From: Oscillospiraceae bacterium
Lineage (GTDB): Bacteria > Bacillota > Clostridia > Oscillospirales > Ruminococcaceae
Length of the DNA stretch: 52,409 nt
Assembly: GCA_017436575.1 (NCBI GenBank)
Contig: JAFSCU010000031.1
Span: 1-52,409 of the forward strand
Reading direction: 5' to 3'
Shown piece by piece: positions 1-11,518 of the stretch. The notes under the pieces are model-generated. The model searched no databases. It was given only the letters and a program-made list of their open reading frames with translations, and was not told where the DNA came from. Numbering within the stretch: position 1 is the stretch's first letter; each line of letters starts with the position of its first letter. Made by a program: the position numbers and the translations under genes.

Positions 1-496
1 CACCGTCGAACTCATACTCGCTGAGGAGTTCGCGGATTTCCATTTCTACGAGGTCGAGGAGCTCTTCGTCGTCAACCTGGTCGCACTTGTTCATGAATAC
101 GCAGATGTATGGAACACCTACCTGACGAGCGAGCAGGATGTGTTCACGTGTCTGTGGCATTGGGCCGTCAGCGGAAGAAACAACGAGGATAGCGCCGTCC
201 ATCTGTGCAGCACCTGTGATCATGTTTTTAACATAGTCAGCATGGCCTGGGCAGTCAACGTGAGCGTAGTGTCTGTTGTCTGTTTCGTATTCAACGTGAG
301 CTGTGTTGATTGTGATACCACGTTCTCTTTCTTCTGGAGCTTTATCGATGTTTGCATAGTCTGTAGCTTCAGCGTAACCTCTCAGAGCGAGAACTTTTGT
401 GATAGCAGCTGTAAGAGTTGTTTTACCATGGTCAACGTGACCGATAGTACCGATGTTTACATGTGGTTTGCTTCTTTCAAATTTAGCTTTTGCCAT
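1..496 (-). CDS. tuf: Elongation factor Tu, N-terminal 165 residues (3' end outside window)
   Basis: EF-Tu delivers aminoacyl-tRNA to the ribosomal A site as a GTP complex in the cytoplasm. The translated N-terminus begins [20 protein letters not shown] and carries all GTPase motifs: G1 GHVDHGKT, G2 within ERERGITI, G3 DCPGH and G4 NKCD. The start ATG is at 496-494 with a TCCTCC complement (AGGAGG) at 506-511. The gene continues past base 1, so only about 40% is present. It lies downstream of fusA in the order fusA-tuf, as is usual in Firmicutes. A probable promoter in the 121-nt gap suggests it can be transcribed apart from fusA. Confidence 0.98.
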   Translation of the reverse strand, partial: MAKAKFERSKPHVNIGTIGHVDHGKTTLTAAITKVLALRGYAEATDYANIDKAPEERERGITINTAHVEYETDNRHYAHVDCPGHADYVKNMITGAAQMDGAILVVSSADGPMPQTREHILLARQVGVPYICVFMNKCDQVDDEELLDLVEMEIRELLSEYEFDG

Positions 497-539
497 TGTA
501 AGAAATCCTCCTAAAAAATTATAAGAAATGTTGTTTATA

Positions 540-568
540 ATTTTATCAATTTTACGGGGAAAAATCAA
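540..568 (-). promoter_or_regulatory. Probable sigma-A promoter for tuf
   Basis: Read on the minus strand, TTGATT (563-568) is followed by a 17-nt spacer and TAAAAT (540-545). The spacer overlaps one arm of a hairpin (CGGGGAAA/TTTCCCCG, 555-562 and 572-579). The hairpin has no U-run after it on the minus strand, so it does not look like a fusA terminator. The promoter is inferred from sequence only. Confidence 0.5.
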
Positions 569-617
569 GTCTTTCCCCGATAATTATTGACTAAATCAAC
601 GATTAATCGTTATTTGA

Positions 618-2738
618 TTAATCTTTCTTTGCTCTGCTGGACATAATGCCTTCAGCAATTGATTTTGGAACTTCTGTGTAGTGTGAAGGTTCCATTGCGT
701 AGTTACCACGGCCCTGTGTTTTTGAACGCAGGTCTGTTGCGTAACCAAACATGTTCTGAAGTGGAACCAGAGCATTGATCTGTGTTGCACCTGTACGTGT
801 TTCTGTACCCTGAATCATACCACGACGGCTGTTAAAGTCGCCCATAACGTCGCCCATGTATTCATCTGGAACGATTGTGGAAACTTTCATAACAGGTTCA
901 AGGATAACTGGGTTTGCTTTTCTCATAGCTTCTTTGAAAGCCATAGAAGCAGCAATCTTAAATGCCATTTCAGATGAGTCAACTTCATGGTATGAACCGT
1001 CGTACAGTTCAACTTTTACGTCAACTACTGGGTAGCCAGCCAGAACACCGGCCTGCATTGCACCCTGGATACCCTGGTCTACTGGACCAATGTATTCTTT
1101 TGGAATAGCACCACCAACAACAGAGTTGATAAATTCGTAGCCTTTGCCTGGTTCGTTTGGTGTAAGACGGATTTTAACATGACCGTACTGACCTTTACCA
1201 CCGGACTGACGAGCGTATTTCATATCAACATCAGAGTTAGCTTTAACTGTTTCTCTGTAAGCAACCTGTGGAGCACCAACGTTAGCTTCTACTTTGAATT
1301 CACGCAGCAGACGGTCAACGATGATTTCCAGGTGAAGTTCACCCATACCAGCGATGATTGTCTGACCTGTTTCTTCGTCTGTGTAAGTTTTGAATGTTGG
1401 GTCTTCTTCAGCCAGTTTAGCAAGGGCAATACCCATTTTTTCCTGGCCAGCTTTTGTTTTTGGTTCGATAGCTACACGGATAACTGGTTCTGGGAATTCC
1501 ATAGATTCCAGAATTACTGGGTGTTTTTCATCACACAGTGTGTCACCTGTAGTTGTATTTTTCAGACCTACTGCAGCAGCGATATCACCTGCGTAACATA
1601 CGTCGATGTCCTGACGGTGGTTAGCGTGCATCTGCAGAATACGGCCCATTCTTTCTTTGTTGTCTTTTACAGAGTTGTAAACTGTTGAACCAGCTTCTAC
1701 ACTACCGGAGTATACGCGGAAGAAGCAGAGTTTACCTACAAATGGGTCTGTAGCGATCTTGAATGCCAGAGCTGCAAATGGAGCTTTGTCATCAGATGGT
1801 CTTGTTTCTTCTTCTTCTGTATCAGGGTTGATACCTTTGATAGCTTCGATGTCTGTTGGAGCAGGCATGTAGTCTACTACAGCGTCCAGCAGCTGCTGAA
1901 CACCTTTGTTTCTGTAAGATGTACCACAGATAACTGGTACGATTTCGTTAGCGATTGTAGCCTTACGGATAGCCTTTTTCAGGTCAGCCATAGGGATTTC
2001 TTCGCCTTCCAGATAAAGCATCATAAGTTCTTCATCTGTTTCAACGATTGCTTCGATCATAGCTGCACGGTATTCTTCAGCCTGATCTGCAAATTCTTCA
2101 GGAATTTCAATTTCCTGGTAACCTTTTGTAATGTCTTTATCGTAAACGATAGCTTTCATTTTCAGCAGGTCAACCATACCTACGAATGTGTCTTCAGCGC
2201 CCATTGGAATCTGAAGTGGAACAGCATTACATTTAAGGCGTTCTTTGATCATACGCAGAACGTTGTAAAAGTCTGCACCCATGATATCCATTTTGTTTAC
2301 ATAGATCATTCTTGGTACGCGATATTTGTCAGCCTGACGCCATACAGTTTCAGACTGAGGTTCTACACCGCCTTTTGCACAAAGAACTGTTACAGAACCG
2401 TCGAGAACACGCAGTGAGCGTTCTACTTCTACTGTAAAGTCAACGTGGCCAGGAGTGTCGATGATGTTGATTCTGTGACGGTTTTTCTTGATGTCAGCAG
2501 CTTCTTTGTTATCAGTGTGTGCCCAATAACATGTTGTAGCAGCGGAAGTGATAGTGATACCACGTTCCTGTTCCTGAGCCATCCAGTCCATTGTAGCAGA
2601 ACCATCATGTGTTTCACCAATTTTATGGTTAACACCTGTGAAGTAAAGAATACGTTCTGTTGTTGTAGTCTTACCGGCGTCGATGTGAGCCATGATACCG
2701 ATATTTCTGGTCATTTCCAGTGAAACGTCTCTTGCCAT
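618..2738 (-). CDS. fusA: Elongation factor G (706 aa)
   Basis: EF-G is the ribosomal translocase GTPase, and also acts with RRF in ribosome recycling. The N-terminus shows the G1 motif [15 protein letters not shown] (about residues 17-31), then [20 protein letters not shown] and NKMD. The length of 706 is typical (about 690-705). The start ATG has AGGAGG six to seven bases upstream. It follows rpsG by 67 nt, and that gap contains a GC-rich imperfect hairpin (2764-2788). The order rpsL-rpsG-fusA-tuf is the classical str operon. Confidence 0.98.
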   Translation of the reverse strand: MARDVSLEMTRNIGIMAHIDAGKTTTTERILYFTGVNHKIGETHDGSATMDWMAQEQERGITITSAATTCYWAHTDNKEAADIKKNRHRINIIDTPGHVDFTVEVERSLRVLDGSVTVLCAKGGVEPQSETVWRQADKYRVPRMIYVNKMDIMGADFYNVLRMIKERLKCNAVPLQIPMGAEDTFVGMVDLLKMKAIVYDKDITKGYQEIEIPEEFADQAEEYRAAMIEAIVETDEELMMLYLEGEEIPMADLKKAIRKATIANEIVPVICGTSYRNKGVQQLLDAVVDYMPAPTDIEAIKGINPDTEEEETRPSDDKAPFAALAFKIATDPFVGKLCFFRVYSGSVEAGSTVYNSVKDNKERMGRILQMHANHRQDIDVCYAGDIAAAVGLKNTTTGDTLCDEKHPVILESMEFPEPVIRVAIEPKTKAGQEKMGIALAKLAEEDPTFKTYTDEETGQTIIAGMGELHLEIIVDRLLREFKVEANVGAPQVAYRETVKANSDVDMKYARQSGGKGQYGHVKIRLTPNEPGKGYEFINSVVGGAIPKEYIGPVDQGIQGAMQAGVLAGYPVVDVKVELYDGSYHEVDSSEMAFKIAASMAFKEAMRKANPVILEPVMKVSTIVPDEYMGDVMGDFNSRRGMIQGTETRTGATQINALVPLQNMFGYATDLRSKTQGRGNYAMEPSHYTEVPKSIAEGIMSSRAKKD

Positions 2739-2763
2739 TTTGCCTCCTATATTTATTATGCCA

Positions 2764-2788
2764 GCCCGGAGGCTTTACGCCGCCAGGC
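2764..2788 (-). other. GC-rich imperfect hairpin in the rpsG-fusA gap
   Basis: GCCCGGAGGC (2764-2773) can pair with GCCGCCAGGC (2779-2788) over a 5-nt loop, with one G-U pair and one mismatch. There is no U-run, so termination is unlikely. It may be an RNA-processing or stability element, but nothing in the sequence decides this. Confidence 0.4.
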
Positions 2789-2805
2789 CTGTGCAAAAGT
2801 GTAGA

Positions 2806-3276
2806 TTAATATCTGTAATGAGCAAATGCTTTGTTTGCTTCTGCCATTTTGTGTGTGTCTTCGCGTTTTTTGCAAGCACCACCTGTGCCGTTAGCAGCAT
2901 CCATGATTTCGCCAGCAAGTCTTTCGCGCATTGTTTTTTCGTTTCTGTTTCTTGAGTAAGTTGTCAGCCAGCGCAGACCCAGAGTCTGTCTTCTTTCTGC
3001 TCTAACTTCCATTGGAACCTGATATGTTGCACCGCCTACACGACGTGCTTTAACTTCCAGCAATGGCATGATGTTTTCCATTGCTTTTTCAAATACTTCA
3101 AGTGGTTCGTTGCCTGTTTTAGCTGCTACGATATCGAATGCATCGTAAACAATTTTCTGAGCAACGCCTTTTTTGCCATCCAGCATGATGCTGTTAACAA
3201 GTTTAGTAACGAGTTTTGAGTTGTACATTGGATCAGCCAGTACATCTCTTTTTGCAATATTACCTCTTCTTGGCAC
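2806..3276 (-). CDS. rpsG: 30S ribosomal protein S7 (156 aa, GTG start)
   Basis: S7 nucleates assembly of the 30S head and contacts the E/P-site tRNAs. The sequence starts [15 protein letters not shown], typical of S7. An in-frame ATG lies 18 bases upstream (3294), but the Shine-Dalgarno AAGGAGG sits inside that extension. It is correctly spaced for the GTG at 3276-3274, which also gives the canonical length of 156 residues. The GTG start is therefore preferred. It lies 167 nt downstream of rpsL, with hairpins in the gap. In related bacteria S7 can autoregulate this operon; no such site was identified here. Confidence 0.97.
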   Translation of the reverse strand: MPRRGNIAKRDVLADPMYNSKLVTKLVNSIMLDGKKGVAQKIVYDAFDIVAAKTGNEPLEVFEKAMENIMPLLEVKARRVGGATYQVPMEVRAERRQTLGLRWLTTYSRNRNEKTMRERLAGEIMDAANGTGGACKKREDTHKMAEANKAFAHYRY

Positions 3277-3336
3277 CGTTCTTCCCTCCTTCATTAATTT
3301 TGATGATATCTTTGGTACTCAAAAGTGTAAAAAAAC

Positions 3337-3386
3337 TTCTGTCTGCAGAAAAGGGGTAAATATATATCTATATATAAAACCCTTTT
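3337..3386 (-). other. Hairpin pair plus U-run in the rpsL-rpsG gap (possible attenuator)
   Basis: On the minus strand an AT-rich long hairpin (arms AAAAGGG/CCCTTTT at 3349-3355 and 3380-3386, continuing through an ATATAT stretch) is followed by a short hairpin (TTCTG/CAGAA, 3337-3350) and a run of seven T. The layout resembles a weak terminator or attenuator between rpsL and rpsG. Both stems have weak or interrupted pairing, so this is tentative. Confidence 0.35.
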
Positions 3387-3443
3387 GGGCATTAAATGTC
3401 ATTTTACGTAATTTAATTGTTTTGGTTAAGCAACCTGTAAAAA

Positions 3444-3866
3444 TTATTTTTTACCGGCTTTTGGACGTTTTGCACCGTATTTGGAACGGGACTGCATTCT
3501 TTTTGCAACGCCCTGTGTGTCCAGTGTACCACGAATTGTATGGTAACGAACACCTGGAAGGTCTTTAACACGACCGCCACGAATCAGAACAACAGAGTGT
3601 TCCTGCAGGTTGTGGCCGATACCTGGAATGTAAGATGTTACTTCGATACCGTTGGAAAGACGAACTCTAGCTACTTTTCTCAGAGCGGAGTTTGGTTTCT
3701 TAGGTGTCATTGTTCTAACAGCTGTACATACACCACGTTTCTGTGGAGCAGACTGGTTTGTAGCAACTTTTTTGTGGCTGTTGTAACCTTTCTGCAGTGC
3801 AGGAGCTGTAGATTTCTTTACCAGAACTTCTCTACCATTACGAACCAATTGGTTAAATGTTGGCAT
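3444..3866 (-). CDS. rpsL: 30S ribosomal protein S12 (140 aa)
   Basis: S12 sits at the decoding centre and controls accuracy; it is the streptomycin resistance locus. The motif [11 protein letters not shown] and the later [13 protein letters not shown] are intact. Both lysines whose substitution gives streptomycin resistance in other bacteria are therefore wild-type here. The start [13 protein letters not shown] is standard, with an AGGAGG upstream. It is the first gene of the rpsL-rpsG-fusA-tuf block. A strong promoter precedes it, separating it from rpoC. Confidence 0.98.
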   Translation of the reverse strand: MPTFNQLVRNGREVLVKKSTAPALQKGYNSHKKVATNQSAPQKRGVCTAVRTMTPKKPNSALRKVARVRLSNGIEVTSYIPGIGHNLQEHSVVLIRGGRVKDLPGVRYHTIRGTLDTQGVAKRMQSRSKYGAKRPKAGKK

Positions 3867-3952
3867 TTTAATTTCCTCCTATTACATTTTATATATAGAT
3901 AGCATCCTTATTTCTCATTGAGAAACAAGACACACTTAATTGACGCAAACTT

Positions 3953-3990
3953 AACTGCGCCAAAAACTATTATACGTTTTTGGCGCAGTT
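3953..3990. repeat. 15-bp perfect inverted repeat flanking the rpsL -10 box
   Basis: AACTGCGCCAAAAAC (3953-3967) and its exact complement GTTTTTGGCGCAGTT (3976-3990) flank the 8-nt loop TATTATAC, which contains the -10 hexamer on the minus strand. One arm fills the -35/-10 spacer and the other covers the start site. There is no U-run, so it is not a normal rpoC terminator, although rpoC read-through RNA could fold. An operator for a dimeric regulator is another reading. Confidence 0.85.
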
Positions 3991-3997
3991 ATGTCAA
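3969..3997 (-). promoter_or_regulatory. Perfect consensus promoter of rpsL (TTGACA-17-TATAAT)
   Basis: On the minus strand TTGACA (3992-3997) is followed by exactly 17 nt and TATAAT (3969-3974). Transcription should start near 3962 and give a leader of roughly 95 nt. The first ten bases, CTATTGACAT, are identical to those of the upstream rpoB promoter. The -10 hexamer lies in the loop of a 15-bp perfect inverted repeat (separate entry). Confidence 0.9.
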
Positions 3998-4031
3998 TAG
4001 TTATTTTATATAATTTTTATAAAATTTTGCC

Positions 4032-7000
4032 TTAAATTCCGGCAATTTCCACATTTTCCACTGCAACTTCTTCATCAAGAGCTACTGTGGAGCCTGCTGG
4101 GATAAGTTTACCAAGGATTACGTTTTCTTTCATACCCTGAAGCATATCCATCTTACCGCGGATAGCTGCATCTGTGAGTACTTTTGTTGTTTCCTGGAAG
4201 GATGCTGCGGACAGGAAAGATTCTGTTGCAAGAGCAGCTTTTGTGATACCAAGAATGATATCTGTTGCTTTTGGTTCAACCAGACCTTCTTCGCCAGCTG
4301 CGATTCTGTCTTTGATTTCTTCCAGTTTGATTTTGTAATCTTTGTAGTCAACCAGTGCACCACCGATAAGGTCTGTGGAGCCTGCTTCTTCGACTTTAAC
4401 TTTCTTCATCATCTGACGAACGATAACTTCGATGTGTTTGTCGCTGATTTCAACACCCTGTACACGGTAAACTTTCTGTACTTCCTGGATGATGTAATCT
4501 TCAACAGCTGTTCTGCCTTTGATAGCCAGAATGTCAGCTGGTGCTGCAGAACCTTCTGTAAGGTAAGCACCTTTTTCAACTGTTGCACCGTCGTATACAG
4601 ATGGTGAAAGTCTCTGGTCGAATGGGATAAGATAGCTCTTTTCACATGGAGCGCCGTTGTCGTCGAAACCTTCGATAACTGCGTAAGTACCTTTCTTTGT
4701 CTGGTCAATTCTTACGCGGCCGGCGATTTCAGACATGATGGAAATCATCTTAGGACGACGGGCTTCAAACAGTTCTTCAACACGTGGAAGACCCTGTGTG
4801 ATGTCAGCTGCAGAAGCGATACCACCAGTATGGAAAGTACGCATTGTCAGCTGTGTACCTGGTTCACCGATAGACTGGGCAGCAATAGTACCAACAGCAT
4901 CACCGATGCGAACACCCTGCCAGTCGGACATTGAAGCACCGTAACATTTGGCACATACGCCAATGCCGGATTTACAGTTGAGAACTGAACGGATTTCGAT
5001 TTCGATGTCTTTTGTTTCGTATTTGCCTGTTTCTTCGTCATAAACGCCAAAGGCTTTGATGATTCTGTCGATGTCGGCAGCGTCTATCATTTTGTCTTTG
5101 GAGATTACCAGTTCACCTGTTTCTGGGTGGAACAGGTCGTTTACAGTGTAACGGCCCAGCAGTCTGTCTGCCAGTGGTTCGATAACACTGTTGCCGTCAC
5201 GGATTTCTTTAACCACAATACCGTGTTTAGCGCCACAGTCGTGTTCACGGATGATAACATCATGTGAAACGTCAACCAGACGACGTGTCAGGTAACCGGA
5301 GTCAGCTGTACGCAGAGCAGTATCAGCCAGACCTTTACGGGCACCACGGGCGGAAATAAAGTATTCCTGAATGTTAAGACCTTCACGGTAGTTGGCCTTG
5401 ATTGGGATTTCGATAGTTCTACCGGATGTGGAAGCAATAAGACCACGCATACCGGCCAGCTGTTTAATCTGGTTCATGGAACCACGGGCACCGGAGTCAG
5501 CCATCATCCAGATTGGGTTACGGGCATCCATATTTTCCTGCAGAGCTTTGGAAACAAGGTCAGTTGTTTTGTTCCAGATATCGATAACAGATTTGTATCT
5601 CTGGTCTTCGCTCAGCAGACCGCGTTCATACAGTTTACGTGTACGTTCAACCTGTCTTTCAGCGTCAGCCAACAGTTCTTTCTTTTTAGGTGGAACTGTT
5701 GCGTCACATGCAGCAACTGTAATAGCACCTTTTGTGGAGTATTTAAAGCCCTGGGATTTGATTTCGTCCAGAACCTGTGAAGCAATTTTTGTGCCGTGCA
5801 TTTCGATACATTTTGTAACGATGTTACCCAGCTGTTTTTTGCCTACGATAAATTCAATTTCCAGTTTAAGAGCATTTTCTCTCTTGCTTCTGTCTACATA
5901 ACCCAGGTCCTGTGGAATTGGTGTGTTGAAAATCAGACGACCAACTGTTGTGTCAACAATCTGTGTGATTTTTTCACCATTCCATTCACCTGAACGACGG
6001 ATTTTAACTTTAGCGTGGAGAGTTACATAGCCTTCTGCGTAAGCCATAAGAGCTTCGTTTTCATCGCGGAAAATCATGCCTTCGCCTTTGTCGCCATCGT
6101 TAACCATTGTCAGGTAGTAGGAACCCAGAATCATATCCTGTGAAGGAACAGCAACTGGTGAACCGTCAGACAGTTTCAGCAGGTTGCCGGAAGCCAGCAT
6201 AAGATTTCTTGCTTCATCCTGTGCTTCTTTTGAAAGTGGTACATGAACAGCCATCTGGTCACCGTCAAAGTCAGCGTTGTAAGCTGTACATACCAGTGGG
6301 TGCAGTTTAAGTGCACGACCTTCAACAAGAACAGGTTCAAATGCCTGGATACCCAGACGGTGAAGTGTAGGAGCACGGTTCAGCAGAACTGGGTGACCTT
6401 TGATAACTGTTTCCAGTGCATCCCAAACTTCTGATTTTGCTCTTTCTACAACTTTCTTAGCAGATTTGATGTTTGTTGCATAGCCTTTGTCTACCAGTTC
6501 TCTCATAACAAATGGTTTGAACAGTTCAAGTGCCATTTCTTTTGGCAGACCACACTGATACATTTTCAGTTCAGGGCCAACAACGATAACAGAACGGCCG
6601 GAGTAGTCAACACGTTTACCCAGCAGGTTCTGACGGAAACGACCCTGTTTACCTTTCAGCATATCGGAAAGGGATTTCAGAGGTCTGTTTGATGTGCCGC
6701 CTGTTACAGCACGGCCGCGACGGCCATTGTCGATAAGGCTGTCAACAGCTTCCTGCAGCATTCTCTTTTCATTTCTAACAATAATGTCAGGAGCAGAAAG
6801 TTCCAGCAGTTTTTTCAGACGGTTGTTTCTGTTGAGAACGCGTCTGTACAGGTCGTTCAGGTCAGATGTAGCAAAACGGCCACCATCCAGCTGAACCATT
6901 GGGCGGATATCCGGTGGGATAACCGGCAGAACATCCAGAATCATCCATTCAGGACGCTGACCGGACTGACGGAAGGATTCACAAACTTCCAGGCGTTTGT

Positions 7001-7619
7001 AGAGTTTAACTCTCTTCTGACCTGTAGCTGTTTCCAGTTCTTTTGTCAGCTGTTCAGCCAGCTGGTCAATATCGATTTTTTCCAGCAGTTCTTTGATTGC
7101 TTCTGCACCCATAGATGCTTTGAAAGCATCTTCGCCGTAACGTTCAACCATGTCGTTGTATTCGTTTTCTGTCAGAAGCTGTTTGTCTTCAAGGGCTGTA
7201 AAGCCTTTGTCTGTAACAATATATGATGAAAAGTAAATTACTTTTTCCAGTGCTTTAGGTGTAACATCCAGAATCAGGCCGATTCTTGATGGAACAGCTT
7301 TCAGGTACCAGATGTGAGAAACAGGTGCAGCAAGGGAAATGTGACCCATTCTTTCTCTTCTTACTTTTGCTCTGGTACTTTCAACGCCACATTTGTCACA
7401 AACCTGACCTTTGTGGCGGTTTTTGTTCAGTTTACCGCAGGAACATTCCCAGTCTTTTGTAGGTCCAAAAATCTTTTCGCAGAAAAGACCGTCGCGTTCT
7501 GGTTTCAGTGTGCGGTAGTTTATAGTTTCAGGCTTTGTAACTTCGCCATAAGACCAGCTTAAAATCTGTTCTGGTGAGGCAATGCCGATTTTGATTGAAT
7601 CAAAAGTGTTATGTGCCAT
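4032..7619 (-). CDS. rpoC: RNA polymerase beta' subunit (1195 aa)
   Basis: This is the large catalytic subunit of RNA polymerase. Near the N-terminus are the zinc-binding cysteines ([19 protein letters not shown]). The catalytic Mg-binding motif [12 protein letters not shown] is intact in the middle third, followed by the bridge-helix and trigger-loop region ([20 protein letters not shown]). The second zinc site has cysteines in [13 protein letters not shown]. The length is normal for a Firmicute beta' without large insertions. It lies 206 nt downstream of rpoB, a longer gap than usual. Its own Shine-Dalgarno is AAAGGAAG. Confidence 0.98.
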   Translation of the reverse strand: MAHNTFDSIKIGIASPEQILSWSYGEVTKPETINYRTLKPERDGLFCEKIFGPTKDWECSCGKLNKNRHKGQVCDKCGVESTRAKVRRERMGHISLAAPVSHIWYLKAVPSRIGLILDVTPKALEKVIYFSSYIVTDKGFTALEDKQLLTENEYNDMVERYGEDAFKASMGAEAIKELLEKIDIDQLAEQLTKELETATGQKRVKLYKRLEVCESFRQSGQRPEWMILDVLPVIPPDIRPMVQLDGGRFATSDLNDLYRRVLNRNNRLKKLLELSAPDIIVRNEKRMLQEAVDSLIDNGRRGRAVTGGTSNRPLKSLSDMLKGKQGRFRQNLLGKRVDYSGRSVIVVGPELKMYQCGLPKEMALELFKPFVMRELVDKGYATNIKSAKKVVERAKSEVWDALETVIKGHPVLLNRAPTLHRLGIQAFEPVLVEGRALKLHPLVCTAYNADFDGDQMAVHVPLSKEAQDEARNLMLASGNLLKLSDGSPVAVPSQDMILGSYYLTMVNDGDKGEGMIFRDENEALMAYAEGYVTLHAKVKIRRSGEWNGEKITQIVDTTVGRLIFNTPIPQDLGYVDRSKRENALKLEIEFIVGKKQLGNIVTKCIEMHGTKIASQVLDEIKSQGFKYSTKGAITVAACDATVPPKKKELLADAERQVERTRKLYERGLLSEDQRYKSVIDIWNKTTDLVSKALQENMDARNPIWMMADSGARGSMNQIKQLAGMRGLIASTSGRTIEIPIKANYREGLNIQEYFISARGARKGLADTALRTADSGYLTRRLVDVSHDVIIREHDCGAKHGIVVKEIRDGNSVIEPLADRLLGRYTVNDLFHPETGELVISKDKMIDAADIDRIIKAFGVYDEETGKYETKDIEIEIRSVLNCKSGIGVCAKCYGASMSDWQGVRIGDAVGTIAAQSIGEPGTQLTMRTFHTGGIASAADITQGLPRVEELFEARRPKMISIMSEIAGRVRIDQTKKGTYAVIEGFDDNGAPCEKSYLIPFDQRLSPSVYDGATVEKGAYLTEGSAAPADILAIKGRTAVEDYIIQEVQKVYRVQGVEISDKHIEVIVRQMMKKVKVEEAGSTDLIGGALVDYKDYKIKLEEIKDRIAAGEEGLVEPKATDIILGITKAALATESFLSAASFQETTKVLTDAAIRGKMDMLQGMKENVILGKLIPAGSTVALDEEVAVENVEIAGI

Positions 7620-7720
7620 ATTTTAGCAAAACTTCCTTTCTTTAAATGTCTGTGCACTGTTTTGGTATAAAACAGGCATTTTCAAAACGATTTACAATAG
7701 ATTTAAATAACGATTGTTGC

Positions 7721-7800
7721 CCATCGGACAGATATGCAGCCGTTTTGCCACATACTGTCCTGATGATATGCGATTCTTCGGGCTGCGCCCTGTGAATGAC
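7721..7800 (-). repeat. Structured repeat element in the rpoB-rpoC gap
   Basis: On the minus strand GTCATTC, a GGGC-GCA-GCCC mini-hairpin and GAAGAATC (7772-7800) form a unit. It resembles the interspersed GTCATTCTGAG...GAAGAATC repeats I know from many Firmicute genomes. A second, more diverged copy is at 24392-24434. Adjacent is a stem of GGACAG/CTGTCC plus TATG/CATA with one bulge (7726-7760). The rest of the 206-nt gap (7620-7825) holds only the rpoC ribosome binding site. Confidence 0.5.
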
Positions 7801-7825
7801 AATGAATAATGGGACTAATCAGTTA

Positions 7826-10800
7826 TTAAAAATCCATGTCGTCATCGCCTTCGTCTGCAACGTAGCTTTCGGATGAAAGGTCGAGAGCAAAGTCTTCTTC
7901 TGGGTTATCGCTAACCATGAAACCGGCCAGGTCAGAATCCTGTTCTACCAGTTCAGTTGCGATTTCACTTGCGAAGTCGCCTTTTGCGTCATCTTCTTCA
8001 TAAGTCTGCTTCAGGTCTACTTCTGTGCCGTTTTCATCAAGAACGCGGATATCCAGTGCAAGGGACTGCATTTCTTTGATAAGAACACGGAAGGATTCAG
8101 GAATACCTGGTTTTGGAATTTCCTGACCTTTGAAGATAGCTTCGTATGTTTTTACACGACCAACCATATCGTCAGATTTTACTGTCAGGATTTCCTGCAG
8201 TGTGTAAGCAGCACCGTAAGCTTCAAGAGCCCAAACTTCCATTTCACCAAATCTCTGGCCACCAAACTGAGCTTTACCACCCAGAGGCTGCTGTGTAACA
8301 AGTGAGTATGGACCGATAGAACGGGCATGCATCTTGTCGTCAACAAGGTGATGGAGTTTAAGGAAGTATTTGTAACCAACAGTTACCAGGTTGTCAAATG
8401 GTTCACCTGTTCTGCCGTCGTACAGCTGTGTTTTACCTGTTTCTGGCAGGCCAGCCTGTGCCAGCAGTTCAAAAATATCTGTTTCTTTTGCACCGTCGAA
8501 TACTGGTGTCATAACTTTCCAGCCCAGTGCTTTTGCAGCGTAGCCCAGATGAACTTCCAGAACCTGACCGATGTTCATACGTGATGGAACACCCAGTGGG
8601 TTCAGCACCAGGTCAAGTGGAGTACCGTCTGCAAGGAATGGCATATCTTCCTGTGGAAGAATTCTGGAAACAACACCTTTGTTACCGTGACGACCAGCCA
8701 TTTTGTCACCAACAGAAATCTTACGTTTCTGTGCAATGTAAACTCTTACTACTTCGATAACGCCTGGTTTGATTTCGTCAGAGTTTTCTGGTGTAAATAC
8801 TTTTACGTCAACGATTGTACCGTATTCGCCATGTGGTACTTTCAGTGATGTATCTCTTACATCGCCTGCTTTTTCACCGAAGATTGCGCGCAGCAGTTTT
8901 TCTTCCGGTGAAAGTTCTGTTTCGCCCTTTGGAGTTACTTTACCAACAAGGATATCGCCGCTGGAAACTTCAGCACCGATGCGGATAATACCGCGGCTGT
9001 CCAGATTTTTCAGAGCTTCTTCACCTACGTTTGGTACTTCTCTTGTAATTTCTTCTGGGCCAAGTTTTGTTTCTCTGGCTTCGATTTCGTATTCTTCAAT
9101 ATGGATAGAAGTAAATACGTCGCCGGAAACAACGCGTTCGTTAATCAGGATAGCATCTTCGTAGTTGTAACCTTCCCATGTCATGTAACCTACGAGAACG
9201 TTTTTACCCAGGGAGATTTCGCCGTTGTCTGTTGATGGACCGTCAGCAATAACCTGACCTGCTTTGATTATCTGACCTTCAGCAACGATAGGGCGCTGGT
9301 TGATACATGTGCCCTGGTTGGAACGCATAAATTTGATAAGGTCATATTCGTCTGTTGTTGTTTTGCCTGTGCGGATGATAATTTTTTCTGCACTGATTTT
9401 TTCAACAACACCGTCATTTTTAGCAATTACAACTACACCTGAGTCGTAACCTGCTTTATATTCCATACCTGTAGCAACGATTGGTGCTTCAGGACGGAGA
9501 AGTGGCACAGCCTGACGCTGCATGTTTGCACCCATCAGGGCACGGTTTGCGTCGTCGTTTTCCAGGAACGGAATCATAGCTGTAGCAACTGAAACAACCA
9601 TTTTTGGTGAAACGTCCATAAAGTCTGCATCTTCACGTGCAACTTCAAGGATAAGGTCACGGCAACGTGCGTTAACACGTTCTCTTACAAAGTGACCGTT
9701 TTCATCCAGTGGTTCGTTGGCCTGTGCAACCACATATCTGTCTTCAACGTCAGCTGTCATGTATACAACTTCTTCTGTTACACGACCTGTTGCTTTGTCA
9801 ACTTTTCTGTATGGTGCTTCGATAAAGCCGTATTCATTGATTCTTGCAAATGTAGCAAGGTAAGAAATCAGACCGATGTTTGGACCTTCAGGTGTTTCGA
9901 TAGGGCACATTCTGCCGTAGTGTGAGTAGTGAACGTCACGAACTTCGAAACCTGCACGGTCACGGGAAAGACCGCCAGGACCCAGGGCAGACAGACGACG
10001 TTTATGTGTCAGTTCAGCCAGTGGGTTTGTCTGGTCCATAAACTGTGACAGAGCAGAAGAACCAAAGAATTCTTTGATGATAGCCACAACAGGTTTGATG
10101 TTGATAAGGCTTTCAGGAGTGATTGTATCTCTGTCCTGCTGGTCCATTCTTTCACGGATTGTTCTTTCCATTCTGATGATACCTGTGCGGAACTGTGCCT
10201 GCAGCAGTTCACCAACTGAACGGATACGACGGTTGCCCAGGTGGTCGATATCGTCGAACTGGCCAACATCGTGGGAAAGACATGTTACATAGTTTACAGA
10301 AGCAAAGATGTCGTCTGTTGTGATGTTTTTAGGAATAAGAACTTCACGATTTTCAATCATCAGTGCTTTCAGTGCATCAACATCGCCTGCAGCCTGGTCC
10401 ATAAGACCTTTGAGAACTGCGAAAGATACTTTTTCGTTGATACCTTCTTCTGTCAGGTCAAAGCCAACAACAGCTTTGTGGTCAACCATACCATTGGACA
10501 GAACTTTAACTACTGTGCCGTCTTCTTTTTTAACGTGCATTACTGCAACGCCGTTGTTTTCGATTTCGATAGCAAGTTCTTCTGTGATAAATGCACCTTC
10601 TTCACACAGGATTTCGCCTGTAAGTGGAGAAATTACCATTTCACCTGCGATTTCGCCTGCAATTCTGTTGGAAATGGAAAGTTTTTTGTTGAACTTGTAA
10701 CGACCGAAACGGGACAGGTCGTATCTTCTTGGGTCGAAGAACAGGTTATTGATATGAGTCTGGGAGTTTTCAACTGTTGGTGGTTCACCCGGACGGAGTT

Positions 10801-11518
10801 TTCTGTATGTTTCCAGCAGACCTTCTTCTGTGTTGGAAGTAGTGTCTTTTGCCAGAGTTGCTTCGATGATTTCTTCATCGCCGAAAACTTCACGAATCTG
10901 TTCATTGCTGGACAGACCAAGTGCACGCAGGAAGCTTGTCACTGGAAGTTTTCTGTTTTTATCAATACGAACATAGAAAATGTCGTTGATGTCTGTTTCG
11001 TATTCAAGCCATGCACCACGGTTAGGAATGATTGTACCGGAGTACAGTTTTTTACCTGTTTTGTCGTGGTCAAGTTTGAAGTATGCGCCTGGTGAACGGA
11101 TAAGCTGTGAAACGATAGCACGTTCAGCACCGTTGATAATGAATGTGCCGCTTTCTGTCATTTTAGGGAAATCGCCCATGAATTTTTCCTGCTGTTTGAT
11201 TTCACCTGTTTCTTTGTTCAGAAGGCGGATAGTAACTTTCAGAGGAGCAGCATAAGTTACGTCACGTTCTTTACATTCTTTTACGGAATACTTTGTTTTT
11301 TCTTCCATATGATAGTCAACAAATTCCAGTGCCAGAGTACCTGTATGGTCTTCGATAGCGCCTGTATCACGGAAAACTTCTTTGATACCTTCTTCGATAA
11401 ACCATTTATAGGAGTTCTTCTGAACTTCCAGCAGGTTTGGCATTTCCAGAACTTCGTTGATTTTGGCAAAGTTCATACGCTCGGTTGTGCCAAGCATGGT
11501 AGGTTTTACAATCGCCAT
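7826..11518 (-). CDS. rpoB: RNA polymerase beta subunit (1230 aa)
   Basis: This is the beta subunit of RNA polymerase, the rifampicin target. The rifampicin-resistance cluster reads [20 protein letters not shown] followed by SALGPGGL. The Asp, His and Ser positions most often mutated in resistant strains carry the sensitive residues. Further conserved motifs are [16 protein letters not shown] and [12 protein letters not shown]. The C-terminal tail is acidic and ends in DDDMDF. The start [17 protein letters not shown] has AAGGAG ten bases upstream. Unlike in most Firmicutes, no rplJ/rplL lies upstream; a 461-nt gap and a bla-type pair do instead. Confidence 0.98.
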   Translation of the reverse strand: MAIVKPTMLGTTERMNFAKINEVLEMPNLLEVQKNSYKWFIEEGIKEVFRDTGAIEDHTGTLALEFVDYHMEEKTKYSVKECKERDVTYAAPLKVTIRLLNKETGEIKQQEKFMGDFPKMTESGTFIINGAERAIVSQLIRSPGAYFKLDHDKTGKKLYSGTIIPNRGAWLEYETDINDIFYVRIDKNRKLPVTSFLRALGLSSNEQIREVFGDEEIIEATLAKDTTSNTEEGLLETYRKLRPGEPPTVENSQTHINNLFFDPRRYDLSRFGRYKFNKKLSISNRIAGEIAGEMVISPLTGEILCEEGAFITEELAIEIENNGVAVMHVKKEDGTVVKVLSNGMVDHKAVVGFDLTEEGINEKVSFAVLKGLMDQAAGDVDALKALMIENREVLIPKNITTDDIFASVNYVTCLSHDVGQFDDIDHLGNRRIRSVGELLQAQFRTGIIRMERTIRERMDQQDRDTITPESLINIKPVVAIIKEFFGSSALSQFMDQTNPLAELTHKRRLSALGPGGLSRDRAGFEVRDVHYSHYGRMCPIETPEGPNIGLISYLATFARINEYGFIEAPYRKVDKATGRVTEEVVYMTADVEDRYVVAQANEPLDENGHFVRERVNARCRDLILEVAREDADFMDVSPKMVVSVATAMIPFLENDDANRALMGANMQRQAVPLLRPEAPIVATGMEYKAGYDSGVVVIAKNDGVVEKISAEKIIIRTGKTTTDEYDLIKFMRSNQGTCINQRPIVAEGQIIKAGQVIADGPSTDNGEISLGKNVLVGYMTWEGYNYEDAILINERVVSGDVFTSIHIEEYEIEARETKLGPEEITREVPNVGEEALKNLDSRGIIRIGAEVSSGDILVGKVTPKGETELSPEEKLLRAIFGEKAGDVRDTSLKVPHGEYGTIVDVKVFTPENSDEIKPGVIEVVRVYIAQKRKISVGDKMAGRHGNKGVVSRILPQEDMPFLADGTPLDLVLNPLGVPSRMNIGQVLEVHLGYAAKALGWKVMTPVFDGAKETDIFELLAQAGLPETGKTQLYDGRTGEPFDNLVTVGYKYFLKLHHLVDDKMHARSIGPYSLVTQQPLGGKAQFGGQRFGEMEVWALEAYGAAYTLQEILTVKSDDMVGRVKTYEAIFKGQEIPKPGIPESFRVLIKEMQSLALDIRVLDENGTEVDLKQTYEEDDAKGDFASEIATELVEQDSDLAGFMVSDNPEEDFALDLSSESYVADEGDDDMDF

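Noticed and set aside
555-579. Hairpin between fusA and tuf as a terminator
   Set aside because: Stem is good but no U-run follows on the minus strand; it overlaps the likely tuf promoter spacer instead.
3277-3294. S7 starting at the upstream ATG (162 aa)
   Set aside because: The extension contains the Shine-Dalgarno sequence, and GTG at 3276 gives the universal 156-residue protein.
10241-11095. Long plus-strand open frame opposite rpoB
   Set aside because: It is an antisense shadow of rpoB with Cys/Phe-rich, non-protein-like composition and no ribosome binding site; the same holds for the frames opposite fusA, clpB, secA and the giant gene.
4032-11518. Rifampicin- or streptomycin-resistance alleles in rpoB/rpsL
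   Set aside because: The rifampicin cluster and both key S12 lysines carry wild-type residues.
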